Made by a program: the position numbers and the translations under genes
Part shown: positions 27,003 through 36,181 of the stretch, piece after piece
How positions within the stretch are numbered: position 1 is the stretch's first letter
Layout of the letters: each line of letters opens with the position of its first letter
Assembly (NCBI RefSeq): GCF_047219225.1
Contig: NZ_CP178208.1
Span: 2,542,001 to 2,606,000, forward strand
Reading direction: 5' to 3'
DNA from: IMCC45349 sp047219225
GTDB taxonomy: Bacteria; Bacteroidota; Bacteroidia; Flavobacteriales; Flavobacteriaceae
DNA length: 64,000 nt
Notes under the pieces: model-generated
Databases searched by the model: none
Told to the model about the DNA's origin: nothing
What the model saw: the letters and a program-made list of their open reading frames with translations, nothing else

Positions 27003-28398
27003 TAAACGAGTAGGTATAGTAATAACTGATGGTGTAGGCTTTAGAAATTATATTTTAAGTGATTTTTTAAAAGAAGCCGAAGCAACTTATAAAGAGGTGA
27101 TTATTTATTCATTTCTACCTAAATCTGCATATAAAGGTTTTATAACAAGTGCTCAAGTTATTGAGTTAGAAGATATCCAAGATGGATTTTTTACTTGGTT
27201 CTTTATGAAATTAAAAGAGGTTGCACACATGCAACTAAATCGTAAAGGTAATTTTGGTATTCAATTTAATTACAATCGTAATAAAGCTAAAGGAAGCACA
27301 AATAGAGACCATGCAAAACGATTTATTTATGCTTTCACACAACTGTTTCATTCCGAAAGATGGATTTCATTTTTTAATAAGTGTCAGCAAAGAACATTCA
27401 AAAATCATAAGATTACCAAGCAGTATTTTGAGTTATTGAAATCACATAATGTCGATTTTTTATTTTTTACACATCAAAGACCTCCATACATAGCGCCGTT
27501 AGTATATGCTGCTAATAAGTTAGGAATAAAGGTATGTACATTTATTTTTAGTTGGGATAATTTAGCATCTAAGGGTAGAATGGCTGCTACTTTCGACTAT
27601 TATTTTGTGTGGAGTGAATTAATGAAGTCTGAACTGTTAGACTTTTACTCAAAAATAAAGAGTAGACAAATTTTTGTAGTTGGAACACCGCAGTTTGAAC
27701 CATATGTGTTGGAGAGATATGGCTTAGAAGAAAGTGATTTTAAAACAAAATTTACTTTAAATAAAAACGAAAAAACGATTTGTTATAGTTGTGGAGATGT
27801 AACTACTAGTCAAAATGATGGCTTGTACGTAGAAACAATTGCCGAAGCTATTGCTAATGGAGAAATACCAAAAAATACTAACTTTTTAGTACGCACCTCA
27901 CCAGCCGAAACTGCCGAAAGATTTATATACTTAAAAGATAAATACCCTTTTATTATCTGGAATTATCCAAAATGGCCTTTAAGTAGAGAAGAACATCAAG
28001 AAACTTGGTCGCAGCGTATCCCTGCGGTTGAGGATATGACTGATTTAAAATCAATACTAAAATACTGTGATGTATTTGTAAATATGTGTTCAACAATGAG
28101 TTTGGACGCTATGTGTTTTGATAGACCAGTTATTAACCCAGTGTTTGGAAATAAAGAGAATGGTTTATATGATGACCAACGATTTTTAAACTATTTACAT
28201 TATAAACGTGTTGCCGAAAGTGGAGCTGTGGCTATCGTAAAAAATAAAGAAGAACTAATTTCTGGCATTTTAGAAGCAATTGATAACCCAAAACTAAGGT
28301 TAGAAGCGCAGAAAAACTTATTAAAAACGCAGGTGTCACATAAACTAGAAGGAACATCAAAAAGAATTGTAAATACTATAAACCAATGTATTAGTTAA
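26995..28398 (+). CDS. Probable glycosyltransferase, candidate sialyl/nonulosonyl transferase
   Basis: The 467-residue protein has no signal peptide or clear membrane helices. GT-B-like features are present: FLFFTHQRPPYIAPLVYAA, FSWDNLASKGRMA, YYFVWSELMKSELLDFY, FVVGTPQFEPY and later VFVNMCSTMSLDAMCFDRPVI, which resembles the donor-binding end of CDP-glycerol or capsule-type transferases. I do not recognise a known sialyltransferase family (GT38, GT42, GT52, GT80). The start overlaps neuA by eight bases, so it is translationally tied to CMP-sugar synthesis. Transfer of the CMP-nonulosonate is therefore a reasonable inference, but only from position and fold. Confidence 0.6.
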   Translation: MNNKRVGIVITDGVGFRNYILSDFLKEAEATYKEVIIYSFLPKSAYKGFITSAQVIELEDIQDGFFTWFFMKLKEVAHMQLNRKGNFGIQFNYNRNKAKGSTNRDHAKRFIYAFTQLFHSERWISFFNKCQQRTFKNHKITKQYFELLKSHNVDFLFFTHQRPPYIAPLVYAANKLGIKVCTFIFSWDNLASKGRMAATFDYYFVWSELMKSELLDFYSKIKSRQIFVVGTPQFEPYVLERYGLEESDFKTKFTLNKNEKTICYSCGDVTTSQNDGLYVETIAEAIANGEIPKNTNFLVRTSPAETAERFIYLKDKYPFIIWNYPKWPLSREEHQETWSQRIPAVEDMTDLKSILKYCDVFVNMCSTMSLDAMCFDRPVINPVFGNKENGLYDDQRFLNYLHYKRVAESGAVAIVKNKEELISGILEAIDNPKLRLEAQKNLLKTQVSHKLEGTSKRIVNTINQCIS

Positions 28399-29474
28399 TG
28401 GGAAAACGAATGGCTATAATATGTAATTATAACCTTTCTCCAGATAGAATTGGAGGTATGGATAGGTTTTATGTTGCGTTTGATGCTAAAGCAAGAAAAC
28501 AAGGTTATAAGGTCGATTGGTTTTTTCCTGTATATAATGGTTTTGAGTTTTTTAAAGATCTAACTATTCATAGTTCTAATAATGAAAGATTAAGTGATTT
28601 TTTTATTAATCATATCAAAAATACTGGAGTTGCCTACGATGTCGTAATTACGCATTTTATTGAATTATGTACATCATTCTATAAAGAAATAAAATCGTTA
28701 AATAATAAAACACATATAATTGCTGTAGACCATAATCCAAGACCATTACAAGGATTCCCTTTTAAAAAGCGAATTAAGAATAAGCTAAAAGGCATGCTTT
28801 ATGGAAAATATATCAACCAGTTTATTGGCGTATCTAAGTACACTACATATCATATTTTAAATGACTACGGTAAGCATCTAAAGAAGAAAACTAAAGTAGT
28901 GTATAATGGAATTGATATAAATGTTTTTCAAAAACGTACACAATTAAATGATTTTAAGTTTATTGTAGCGTCGCATTTACGTCCTTCAAAAGGGATTCAA
29001 GATTTAATTGAGGCAGTGTCTTTAATAGATAAATCCATTGCTTCAAAAATGCAAATTGATATTTATGGTGAAGGTCCTATGCAAGACGAATTATTAAAGC
29101 TTACTAATCATAACAATCTTGAAGATATAATTAGTTTTAAAGGTAGTTCTCCTAAGCTTCATGAGTTGTTTAGTAATTATAGTTATATGATTCAACCAAC
29201 GTATATGGAATGTTTTAGCTTGTCTATTTTAGAAAGTCTATCAGCAAACATTCCTGTAATTACAACACAAGTTGGTGGTAACCTTGAAGTAATTAATGAT
29301 GGTGAAAATGGTTTTATATTCAATGCAGGAAACATTGAAAAGTTAAAACAGATTTTAGAAGATATTGTTACTCAAAAACGAGGGATAACCATGGATGTAA
29401 GTCTTTTGGTCAAAGACAATTATTATTTAGATAAAATGGTAGAGGATCACATAAAGTTATTACCATGCATATAG
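28398..29474 (+). CDS. Glycosyltransferase family 4
   Basis: The 358-residue protein begins IICNYNLSPDRIGGMDRF with a GT4 glycine loop. The C-terminal domain has FIVASHLRPSKGIQDLI and YGEGPMQDEL, and MECFSLSILESLS supplies the E-x7-E pair of retaining enzymes. It is likely peripheral to the inner membrane through basic patches (FKKRIKNKLKG). Its ATG shares one base with the previous stop (TAATG) and it overlaps the next GT4 gene by ten bases. Donor unknown. Confidence 0.88.
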   Translation: MGKRMAIICNYNLSPDRIGGMDRFYVAFDAKARKQGYKVDWFFPVYNGFEFFKDLTIHSSNNERLSDFFINHIKNTGVAYDVVITHFIELCTSFYKEIKSLNNKTHIIAVDHNPRPLQGFPFKKRIKNKLKGMLYGKYINQFIGVSKYTTYHILNDYGKHLKKKTKVVYNGIDINVFQKRTQLNDFKFIVASHLRPSKGIQDLIEAVSLIDKSIASKMQIDIYGEGPMQDELLKLTNHNNLEDIISFKGSSPKLHELFSNYSYMIQPTYMECFSLSILESLSANIPVITTQVGGNLEVINDGENGFIFNAGNIEKLKQILEDIVTQKRGITMDVSLLVKDNYYLDKMVEDHIKLLPCI

Positions 29475-30604
29475 CGTTTTTAACACCAGAATATCCTCAT
29501 GAAAAACTGAACAGATCAGGTGGATTAGGTACAAGTATCAAAAACTTAGCCATGGCATTGTTACAAAAAGATGTGAAGGTTACAGTGTTTGTGGTGTACC
29601 AGTCTAAAAATGAAGAATTTGAAGATGAAGGCGTAATAATAAAAAGTATAGCTCATAAAAAGTATCCTTTTTTAGGTTGGTATTTAGAGCGAAAACGTAT
29701 CCAAAAAATAGTTCAAAAAGATATTTCTGAAAATGCTATAAATCTTATCGAAGCACCAGATTGGACTGGAGTTTCTGCTTTTATGAGGTTTTCAATACCA
29801 TTGGTAATTAGAATTCATGGAAGTGATGCTTATTTTTGTCATTTAGAAAATAGAAAGCAGAAGTGGAAAAACTATTTTCAAGAACGAAATGCATTAACTA
29901 ATGCTAATGCAATCATTTCGGTTAGTGATTTTTCAGGAGCACTTACAACATCTATTTTTAAATTAAAAAAGAAAACCAAGACCATTTACAATGGTATAGA
30001 CATAGATAAGTTTAGCCCAAGTTTAGAATGCGAACCTAATCAAATACTATATTTTGGAACCTTAGTAAGAAAAAAAGGTGTGTTAGAATTAGCGCAAATA
30101 TTCAATTTGATTATTGAAAAAAATCCCGAAGCAAAACTGTTATTAATAGGGAAAGATAATATGGATGTATTCGAGAAAAAATCAACCTTAAGTTTGTTTA
30201 AGTCTTTATTGTCATCTGCAGCTTCACAACAGCTTAATTACATTCCAGAAGTGCCATATAACCAAGTGAAAAGTTATATAAGTAATGCTTCTGTAGTAGT
30301 GTTACCAAGTTTTGCTGAGGCATTTCCTATGACTTGGTTGGAGACTATGGCAATGGAAAAGCCATTGGTTGCATCTAATATTGGATGGTCAAAAGAGTTG
30401 ATTGAAAATGGAATAACAGGTTATGCAATTAATCCAACAAATCATAAAACTTATGCTGAAACAATAAAAAGTCTTTTAGAGGATAAAACACTTTGTCATA
30501 AAGTAGGGAAGGCAGCTAGACAGAAGATTGTTAATGAGTTTTCAATGAGTTTGGTTGTCGATAAAAACATTGAATACTATAAACATATAATTAGTAAGAG
30601 ATGA
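29465..30604 (+). CDS. Glycosyltransferase family 4
   Basis: The 379-residue enzyme begins with IAFLTPEYPHEKLNRSGGLG, a glycine-rich loop like that of glycogen-synthase-type GT-B proteins. YFGTLVRKKGVLELA and LLLIGKDNMD are donor-domain strands, and AEAFPMTWLETMAME has the E-x7-E pair. IRIHGSDAYF is also conserved in GT4. It overlaps genes on both sides (10 and 4 bases). Sugar specificity is unknown. Confidence 0.88.
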   Translation: MHIAFLTPEYPHEKLNRSGGLGTSIKNLAMALLQKDVKVTVFVVYQSKNEEFEDEGVIIKSIAHKKYPFLGWYLERKRIQKIVQKDISENAINLIEAPDWTGVSAFMRFSIPLVIRIHGSDAYFCHLENRKQKWKNYFQERNALTNANAIISVSDFSGALTTSIFKLKKKTKTIYNGIDIDKFSPSLECEPNQILYFGTLVRKKGVLELAQIFNLIIEKNPEAKLLLIGKDNMDVFEKKSTLSLFKSLLSSAASQQLNYIPEVPYNQVKSYISNASVVVLPSFAEAFPMTWLETMAMEKPLVASNIGWSKELIENGITGYAINPTNHKTYAETIKSLLEDKTLCHKVGKAARQKIVNEFSMSLVVDKNIEYYKHIISKR

Positions 30605-31398
30605 TTGAAGAAAAATTAATTTTTTTAAACTCGCAATCACCTCGTTCAGGTCATAATTTTGTAGCTGAGGTTATTAGGAAGATTGTAGATTGTGAAACGC
30701 CAATTGGTGATCGAAGTGAAATACCTTTTAATCCTATTTTAAGTGTTTATCACAAGACACTTAACACTTACTTTTCAAGTGGAGGAAGTAAGGCATTTTT
30801 AGATGATTTATTTATAAATGATATAAGAGATAAGTTGCTTAAAAACAATACGAATGTTTTAATAAAGTATACCAATTATACAGGAGCAAAAGACGCTAAA
30901 CAAATTTATAAAGACGATATACATATACTTTCTATAAGAGATCCTAAAGACTGTTTATTGTCTTTATTTAAAGGAATGAAGTATAAAAAGGGTTATAAGT
31001 CTTTATTAAAAAAAATGGCCTTGCCTTTTGGATTATATCATTATACGTTTTCAAAAAAATACAGTGATAAGATATTAGCGGAAATACCAAATGTGAATGA
31101 CTTTTTTGTGATTAAATATGAAGATTTAGTTACAAAAAATGAAGAGTCATTAAAGCAGTTAATTAATCTTTTTAATTCTAATATTTCTGTTGAAGAATTA
31201 AAAGAAAAAATGGATAATGTAAAGGTGTTAAATTCGTCTTTTTACAAGGAGGAGACTAACTCTAAAACCATGTGGGAAGCTTCAGAGAAAAGTACAAAAT
31301 TTAATCCTGTAAACAGAAATAAAGGTTTCAATTTCTTGCAAATTTTAGGCGTGAAAATTGGGTCTAAGAGATTAAGAAAAAGAATGGGTTACATTTAA
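30601..31398 (+). CDS. Sulfotransferase-like protein
   Basis: The 265-residue protein has FLNSQSPRSGHNFVAEVI at residues 8-25, resembling the PAPS 5'-phosphosulfate loop, and HILSIRDPKDCLLSLFKG as the 3'-phosphate-binding strand and helix. FFVIKYEDLVTKNEESL is the usual C-terminal block. The family sulfates sugars or other hydroxyls. It is the second such gene in the locus, far from the first and not obviously similar to it, so the two probably have different targets. It shares four bases with the GT4 gene before it. Confidence 0.7.
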   Translation: MIEEKLIFLNSQSPRSGHNFVAEVIRKIVDCETPIGDRSEIPFNPILSVYHKTLNTYFSSGGSKAFLDDLFINDIRDKLLKNNTNVLIKYTNYTGAKDAKQIYKDDIHILSIRDPKDCLLSLFKGMKYKKGYKSLLKKMALPFGLYHYTFSKKYSDKILAEIPNVNDFFVIKYEDLVTKNEESLKQLINLFNSNISVEELKEKMDNVKVLNSSFYKEETNSKTMWEASEKSTKFNPVNRNKGFNFLQILGVKIGSKRLRKRMGYI

Positions 31399-31410
31399 AA
31401 AGTAAGATTG

Positions 31411-32946
31411 ATGATAGTTTTGCAGCATAATAATAACAAAGTGGTTTCCGTAAAAGGACTTAATAACGAAACAGTTGTTAATGATACTTCTATGTCACCA
31501 ATAAAAGTATTATTAGAGTTGGCAAAACTTAATGATAATTCAATTTTAGTTTGGTGTCATGAGTCACAAATAGATAATGTAGATTTTGAGTTTATTGAAA
31601 AGGAGTTTCATCTAAAAAATATGATGTTGTCTTATACACAAGACCATTATTTTTCAGAACAAATAGGATATGTTGAAGATTCTCCATTTTTAAAAGTTAA
31701 TAAACAAGTAAAATACCCAACATGGTTAATGAGTAGCCAAGTTGGAACTATACATGCTTCAATATTATTAATGTTTGAAGATGTAATTAGTTTAAAATCT
31801 AATTTTGATTATACATTAAATTCTATCGCTAAGTTAGGTATGATTAATGGCTTGTTTTGTTATTCACAGCCTAAGCTTTTAAAAAATAATAACCAAACCG
31901 CAATTAGGTCAAAAGCATCAATAGCTACACTTTTCAAGTTTGTTAAGCAACACTATAAGTTAAGTTGGGTGTTTTTGTTGTTTTTTAATTTAGTTTTCTA
32001 CGATAAAAAACTAGCATTTTGGTCATTTATAAAAACATTGGGTTTTTCTAAACTAAGCTTTAATAATATAATCAATATAGAAGCTTTAAAACAAAAAAGT
32101 AGGGATAAGAATGTAACCATAGATGTTGTCATTCCAACTATAGGAAGAAAAGATTATTTACATAATGTTGTCAAAGACTTAGCAGCTCAAACATTATTAC
32201 CAAAAAATGTAATTATCGTAGAGCAAAACCCTAATGAAGGCAGTGTTTCAGAATTAGATTTCTTAAAAAATAACTATTGGCCCTTTGTAATAAAGCATCA
32301 TTTTATACATCGCGCAGGTGCTTGTAATGCTAGAAACATGGCGCTTAAGGAAGTGACATCAGATTATGTGTATTTAGCAGATGATGATAATGTATTTGAA
32401 GCCACCTTATTAGAAGATATTATAGATACAATGCAGAAGTATAGCTTTGAAGCAATTACCATGTCTTATTTAAAGAAAGATGAGGTGGAACGCATAAAGC
32501 AACCAATTCAATGGTCAACTTTTGGAGCTGGAAGTAGTGTAATTAATTCTAAGTTTTTGGATAAAATAGCATTCAATTTAGCTCTAGAATTTGGTTATGG
32601 TGAAGATGTCGATTTTGGAATGCAACTGCGTAATTTTGGAACAGACGTCATCTACTTTCCTAACATAAAAATATTACATCTTAATGCACCAATGGGAGGA
32701 TTTAGAACACGTTTTATACATCCTTGGGAGAATGATAATGTTCAACCAAAACCATCGCCAACAATTATGCTTAATAGAATGCTGAACGTAACAACACAAC
32801 AAACACTTGGTTACAAAACAGTTTTGTTTTTTAAATACTATAAGCGTCAAAGTATAAAAAATCCAATGGCCTATTATAAAAGTTTTAATAAACAATGGGA
32901 ACAAAGTGTATATTGGGCTAATCAATTAAAAGTTAAAAACAGGTAA
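31411..32946 (+). CDS. Glycosyltransferase family 2 with unrecognised N-terminal domain
   Basis: The 511-residue protein is taken from the ATG at 31411; the TTG just before it is not needed. Residues from about 235 form a GT2 domain: IDVVIPTIGRKDYL, IVEQNPNEGS, ACNARNMAL and YLADDDNVF with Asp324-326 as metal site, followed by FGYGEDVDFGMQL. The first 230 residues are not a family I know. They include TWLMSSQVGTIHASILLMFED and an aromatic hydrophobic patch near residues 183-197 that could touch the membrane. The next gene starts on the last base of its stop. Donor unknown. Confidence 0.8.
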   Translation: MIVLQHNNNKVVSVKGLNNETVVNDTSMSPIKVLLELAKLNDNSILVWCHESQIDNVDFEFIEKEFHLKNMMLSYTQDHYFSEQIGYVEDSPFLKVNKQVKYPTWLMSSQVGTIHASILLMFEDVISLKSNFDYTLNSIAKLGMINGLFCYSQPKLLKNNNQTAIRSKASIATLFKFVKQHYKLSWVFLLFFNLVFYDKKLAFWSFIKTLGFSKLSFNNIINIEALKQKSRDKNVTIDVVIPTIGRKDYLHNVVKDLAAQTLLPKNVIIVEQNPNEGSVSELDFLKNNYWPFVIKHHFIHRAGACNARNMALKEVTSDYVYLADDDNVFEATLLEDIIDTMQKYSFEAITMSYLKKDEVERIKQPIQWSTFGAGSSVINSKFLDKIAFNLALEFGYGEDVDFGMQLRNFGTDVIYFPNIKILHLNAPMGGFRTRFIHPWENDNVQPKPSPTIMLNRMLNVTTQQTLGYKTVLFFKYYKRQSIKNPMAYYKSFNKQWEQSVYWANQLKVKNR

Positions 32947-33950
32947 TGAAATTTTCGTTAGTGATATGTACATATATGCGTCCTAAGCCATTGGTAAAAC
33001 TGCTTAACTCTGTAAGTACACAAACTTTGTATCCTAATGAAATATTAATAATTGATGGTTCTACCAATTCGGCGACTAAGGATATAATAAATGCTGTTGA
33101 GTATCAGAACTTAAAATACTTTGCTGTTAGTGATGAACATAGAGGACTGACCAAACAGCGTAACTATGGAATTTTAAAAGTAAGTAATGATTCCGAAGTA
33201 GTTTGTTTTTTAGATGACGATACCGAATTAGATGCTCACTATTTTGAAGAGATTATCAAAGCTTTTAAGTCCAATAAAGAAATAGTTGGTGTTGGAGGTG
33301 TAGCAGTAAATGAGAATAGATGGGCAAAGGCAAGTCCAAATATTAATTACTCTAAAAAGAAGTATTATTTCTCAGGAGATTATGTAGTTAAAGAAGGACT
33401 TAGAAATGTAGTTAGAAATTACTTAGGTTTAGAATCACCTTATCCTTCAGGAATTTTACCAAGCTTTTCACATGGAAGAACTTGTGGTTACCCTTTAAAT
33501 GGAGAAATTCATGAAGTAGATTTACTAATTGGTATGTCCTTTAGTTTTAAAAAATCTGTTGTAGATAAAATTAAGTTCTCTACCTATTTTGAAGGTTATG
33601 GGTTGTATGAAGATGCCGATTTTTCATTAAGAGCATTAACATATGGGAAAAATGTAATTTGTACATCTGCAAAATTAAACCATTATCACGATGAAGCTGG
33701 AAGACCAAATAAGTTTAAGTATGGTAAAATGGTTATAAGAAATGGTTGGTATGTGTGGAGAATAAAAAATCCTAAACCAACTTTTAAAGATAGTTTTAAG
33801 TGGCATTTAATTAATTTTATTCAAATGAATATTAGGCTACTAAATGTTATAAATACCAATAAAAGAAAAGAGGCTTTAACCGATGCCTTAGGAAGAATAT
33901 TTGGGTGGTTTTCTTTATTGTTTAATAAGCCTCAAATTTTAGATAAATGA
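32946..33950 (+). CDS. Glycosyltransferase family 2
   Basis: The 334-residue GT-A enzyme begins FSLVICTYMRPKPLVKLL and has IIDGSTNSAT at 35-44. FLDDDTELD supplies the metal site at Asp90-92. DLLIGMSFSFKKSVVDK and GYGLYEDADFSLRA are acceptor-side blocks of this family. It has a longer C-terminal region (about 100 residues) rich in basic and aromatic residues. It starts on the last base of the preceding GT2 stop codon, and the two share architecture and may act in sequence. Confidence 0.88.
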   Translation: MKFSLVICTYMRPKPLVKLLNSVSTQTLYPNEILIIDGSTNSATKDIINAVEYQNLKYFAVSDEHRGLTKQRNYGILKVSNDSEVVCFLDDDTELDAHYFEEIIKAFKSNKEIVGVGGVAVNENRWAKASPNINYSKKKYYFSGDYVVKEGLRNVVRNYLGLESPYPSGILPSFSHGRTCGYPLNGEIHEVDLLIGMSFSFKKSVVDKIKFSTYFEGYGLYEDADFSLRALTYGKNVICTSAKLNHYHDEAGRPNKFKYGKMVIRNGWYVWRIKNPKPTFKDSFKWHLINFIQMNIRLLNVINTNKRKEALTDALGRIFGWFSLLFNKPQILDK

Positions 33951-35065
33951 AACTAGCTATTTTTACTCTTGTTGAGCATAAAATTGTAGATGGTAAATTC
34001 TATGGCTACGCACCTTATGTTAGGGAAATGAACCTATGGACTAATTATGTTGATGATGTTATTGTAGTAGGTTTAAAAGCAAAAGATAATACAGTTACAG
34101 ATATAGATTTAGCTTATAGTCATCCAAATATTCAATTTGTTGAGGTGCCTAGTTTTAATATAAAATCCATTAAAGAGATTTTTAAAACACTTCTTAGTTT
34201 TCCTTCAATTTTTTTCAAGATGTTTAAAGTCATGAAAAAAGCAGATCATTTACATTTACGTTGTCCTAGTAATGTATCTGCCATTGCTGCCATTGTTCAA
34301 ATATTCTTTCCTAGAAAACCAAAAACAACTAAATATGCTGGAAATTGGAATCCACGAAGTATTCAGCCTATAGGTTATAGGTTCCAAAAAGCGCTTTTAC
34401 GAAATACATTTTTAACAAAAAACATGAAGGTTTTGGTGTATGGTGAGTGGAAAAATCAAACTAAAAATGTGTATCCTTTTATGTCTGCTACTTATCACAA
34501 TTCTGAGCGAGTAGCGCATATACCAAGAGTTTATAATAAAGAACTAAATTTTATTTTTATAGGTAGTATGGTTATTGGTAAACGACCTATGTTGACCATA
34601 CAAATTATTCAAGGTTTAAGAGATAAAGGGTATAATTGTAAACTACATATGTATGGAGATGGTGTCTTGATGGGTGAGCTTAAGGCTTATGTAGATGAAA
34701 ATGAATTAAATGATGTGGTGTATTTGTATGGAAATCAATCTAAAGAAGTTGTTAGAGAAGCTATAAAAAAATCACATTTCACAATATTACCATCAAAAAG
34801 TGAAGGTTGGCCAAAGGCAATTGCTGAAGGAATGTTTTTTGGAGCTATTCCCATATCTACTAAAATTTCATGTTTAGAATGGATATTAGATTATGGGAAA
34901 CGAGGTGTTTTAATAGAAGCAGAGTTGGATGCTGCGGTATTCGAAATTAGCAAATGTATAGAAAACAATGACTTAGAGACTATGTCAAAATTAGCTCAAG
35001 AGTGGTCACAAGTATATACTTTAGATAAATTAGATAAAGAAATAAAAATAGCTTTAGGATTATAA
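33947..35065 (+). CDS. Glycosyltransferase family 4
   Basis: The 372-residue protein starts with LAIFTLVEHKIVDGKFYGYAP, a divergent GT4 N-terminal strand. The donor domain has FIFIGSMVIGKRPMLTIQII and MYGDGVLMGELK, and KSEGWPKAIAEGMFFG carries the E-x7-E pair. HLRCPSNVSAIAAI in the N-terminal domain is an acceptor-side element. It overlaps the previous gene by four bases and the next by one. Donor unknown. Confidence 0.86.
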   Translation: MKLAIFTLVEHKIVDGKFYGYAPYVREMNLWTNYVDDVIVVGLKAKDNTVTDIDLAYSHPNIQFVEVPSFNIKSIKEIFKTLLSFPSIFFKMFKVMKKADHLHLRCPSNVSAIAAIVQIFFPRKPKTTKYAGNWNPRSIQPIGYRFQKALLRNTFLTKNMKVLVYGEWKNQTKNVYPFMSATYHNSERVAHIPRVYNKELNFIFIGSMVIGKRPMLTIQIIQGLRDKGYNCKLHMYGDGVLMGELKAYVDENELNDVVYLYGNQSKEVVREAIKKSHFTILPSKSEGWPKAIAEGMFFGAIPISTKISCLEWILDYGKRGVLIEAELDAAVFEISKCIENNDLETMSKLAQEWSQVYTLDKLDKEIKIALGL

Positions 35066-36144
35066 TGCGTGTACTACAAATCATAGATTCACTTGATGCA
35101 GGAGGAGCAGAGCGTATGGCTGTTAATTTAGCTAATGGGTTAGGTACACATAAACAGATTGATAAATCTTTTTTATGTACTACTAGAGCTGAAGGACTTT
35201 TGAAATCTAGTGTTAATAATGATGTAGGTTATTTGTTTTTAGATAAGAAAAAAGCTTTAGATATTAAGTCGATTTTAAAGCTGAATAAATTTATAAAGCA
35301 AAATAAGATAACAATAATACATGCACATTCTACTTCGTTTTTTATAGCAACTATCGTTAAATTGTTAAATGGAAATGTGAAACTATTTTGGCATGACCAT
35401 TATGGTAAAAGTGAGCAATTAAATGAGAGATCAAGTTTTGTTTTAAAGATATGTTCTCGATTTTTCACTCATATTTTTTCGGTAAATATGACTTTGCTTA
35501 ATTGGGCAAAAAATAAATTATCGTGTAATAGTGCGACATATTTATCCAATTTTGCTTCCAATAAGTTAAGCCCAAAAACAGAAACAGAATTAAAGGGTGA
35601 AAAAGGGAAACGTATTCTATGTTTGGCTAATTTACGTCCACAAAAAGATCATAAAAACTTAATTAATGCTTTTAATAAACTATCTAAAATAGTTGATTCT
35701 TGGACATTACATTGTGTTGGGAAAAATTTCAATGACGAATATTCTAAAAGCATTTTCAAACTTGTCGATAATTTAAAACTTAATGAAAGTGTTTTCTTTT
35801 ATGGAAGTAAGCAAGATACTACTAATATTATTTCACAGAGTGATATTGGTGTACTAGCTTCAAATTCTGAAGGATTGCCTTTAGCACTTCTAGAATATGG
35901 ATTAGGAAAGTTAACAGTAATTACAACAAATGTTGGCGATTGTAGTGTAGTTATAACAGATGGAATAGAAGGAAGAGTGGTACCACCAAATGATAATGAA
36001 AAACTGTTTTTAGCAATGAAAGATTTAATTGAAGATGAAGCATTGTCTAAAAACTATTCTAAAAATCTTAATGAAAAGGTCAAAAATCAATTCTCAGAAA
36101 AGGCAATTTTAGAAGATTTAATAAAATACTATACAAATAACTAA
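35065..36144 (+). CDS. Glycosyltransferase family 4
   Basis: The 359-residue enzyme begins with the classic VLQIIDSLDAGGAERM, the GT4 start in which the glycine loop is followed by a helix (GGAERMAVNLANGL). HAHSTSFFIA, LCLANLRPQKDHKNL and NSEGLPLALLEYG, with the E-x7-E pair, complete the pattern. IIDSL-type starts are common among lipid-linked-sugar transferases. It shares one base with the preceding GT4 stop. Specificity is unknown. Confidence 0.9.
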   Translation: MRVLQIIDSLDAGGAERMAVNLANGLGTHKQIDKSFLCTTRAEGLLKSSVNNDVGYLFLDKKKALDIKSILKLNKFIKQNKITIIHAHSTSFFIATIVKLLNGNVKLFWHDHYGKSEQLNERSSFVLKICSRFFTHIFSVNMTLLNWAKNKLSCNSATYLSNFASNKLSPKTETELKGEKGKRILCLANLRPQKDHKNLINAFNKLSKIVDSWTLHCVGKNFNDEYSKSIFKLVDNLKLNESVFFYGSKQDTTNIISQSDIGVLASNSEGLPLALLEYGLGKLTVITTNVGDCSVVITDGIEGRVVPPNDNEKLFLAMKDLIEDEALSKNYSKNLNEKVKNQFSEKAILEDLIKYYTNN

Positions 36145-36181
36145 AAACACTATTTTAGAATTTTAATAGACTAACTGTTTA

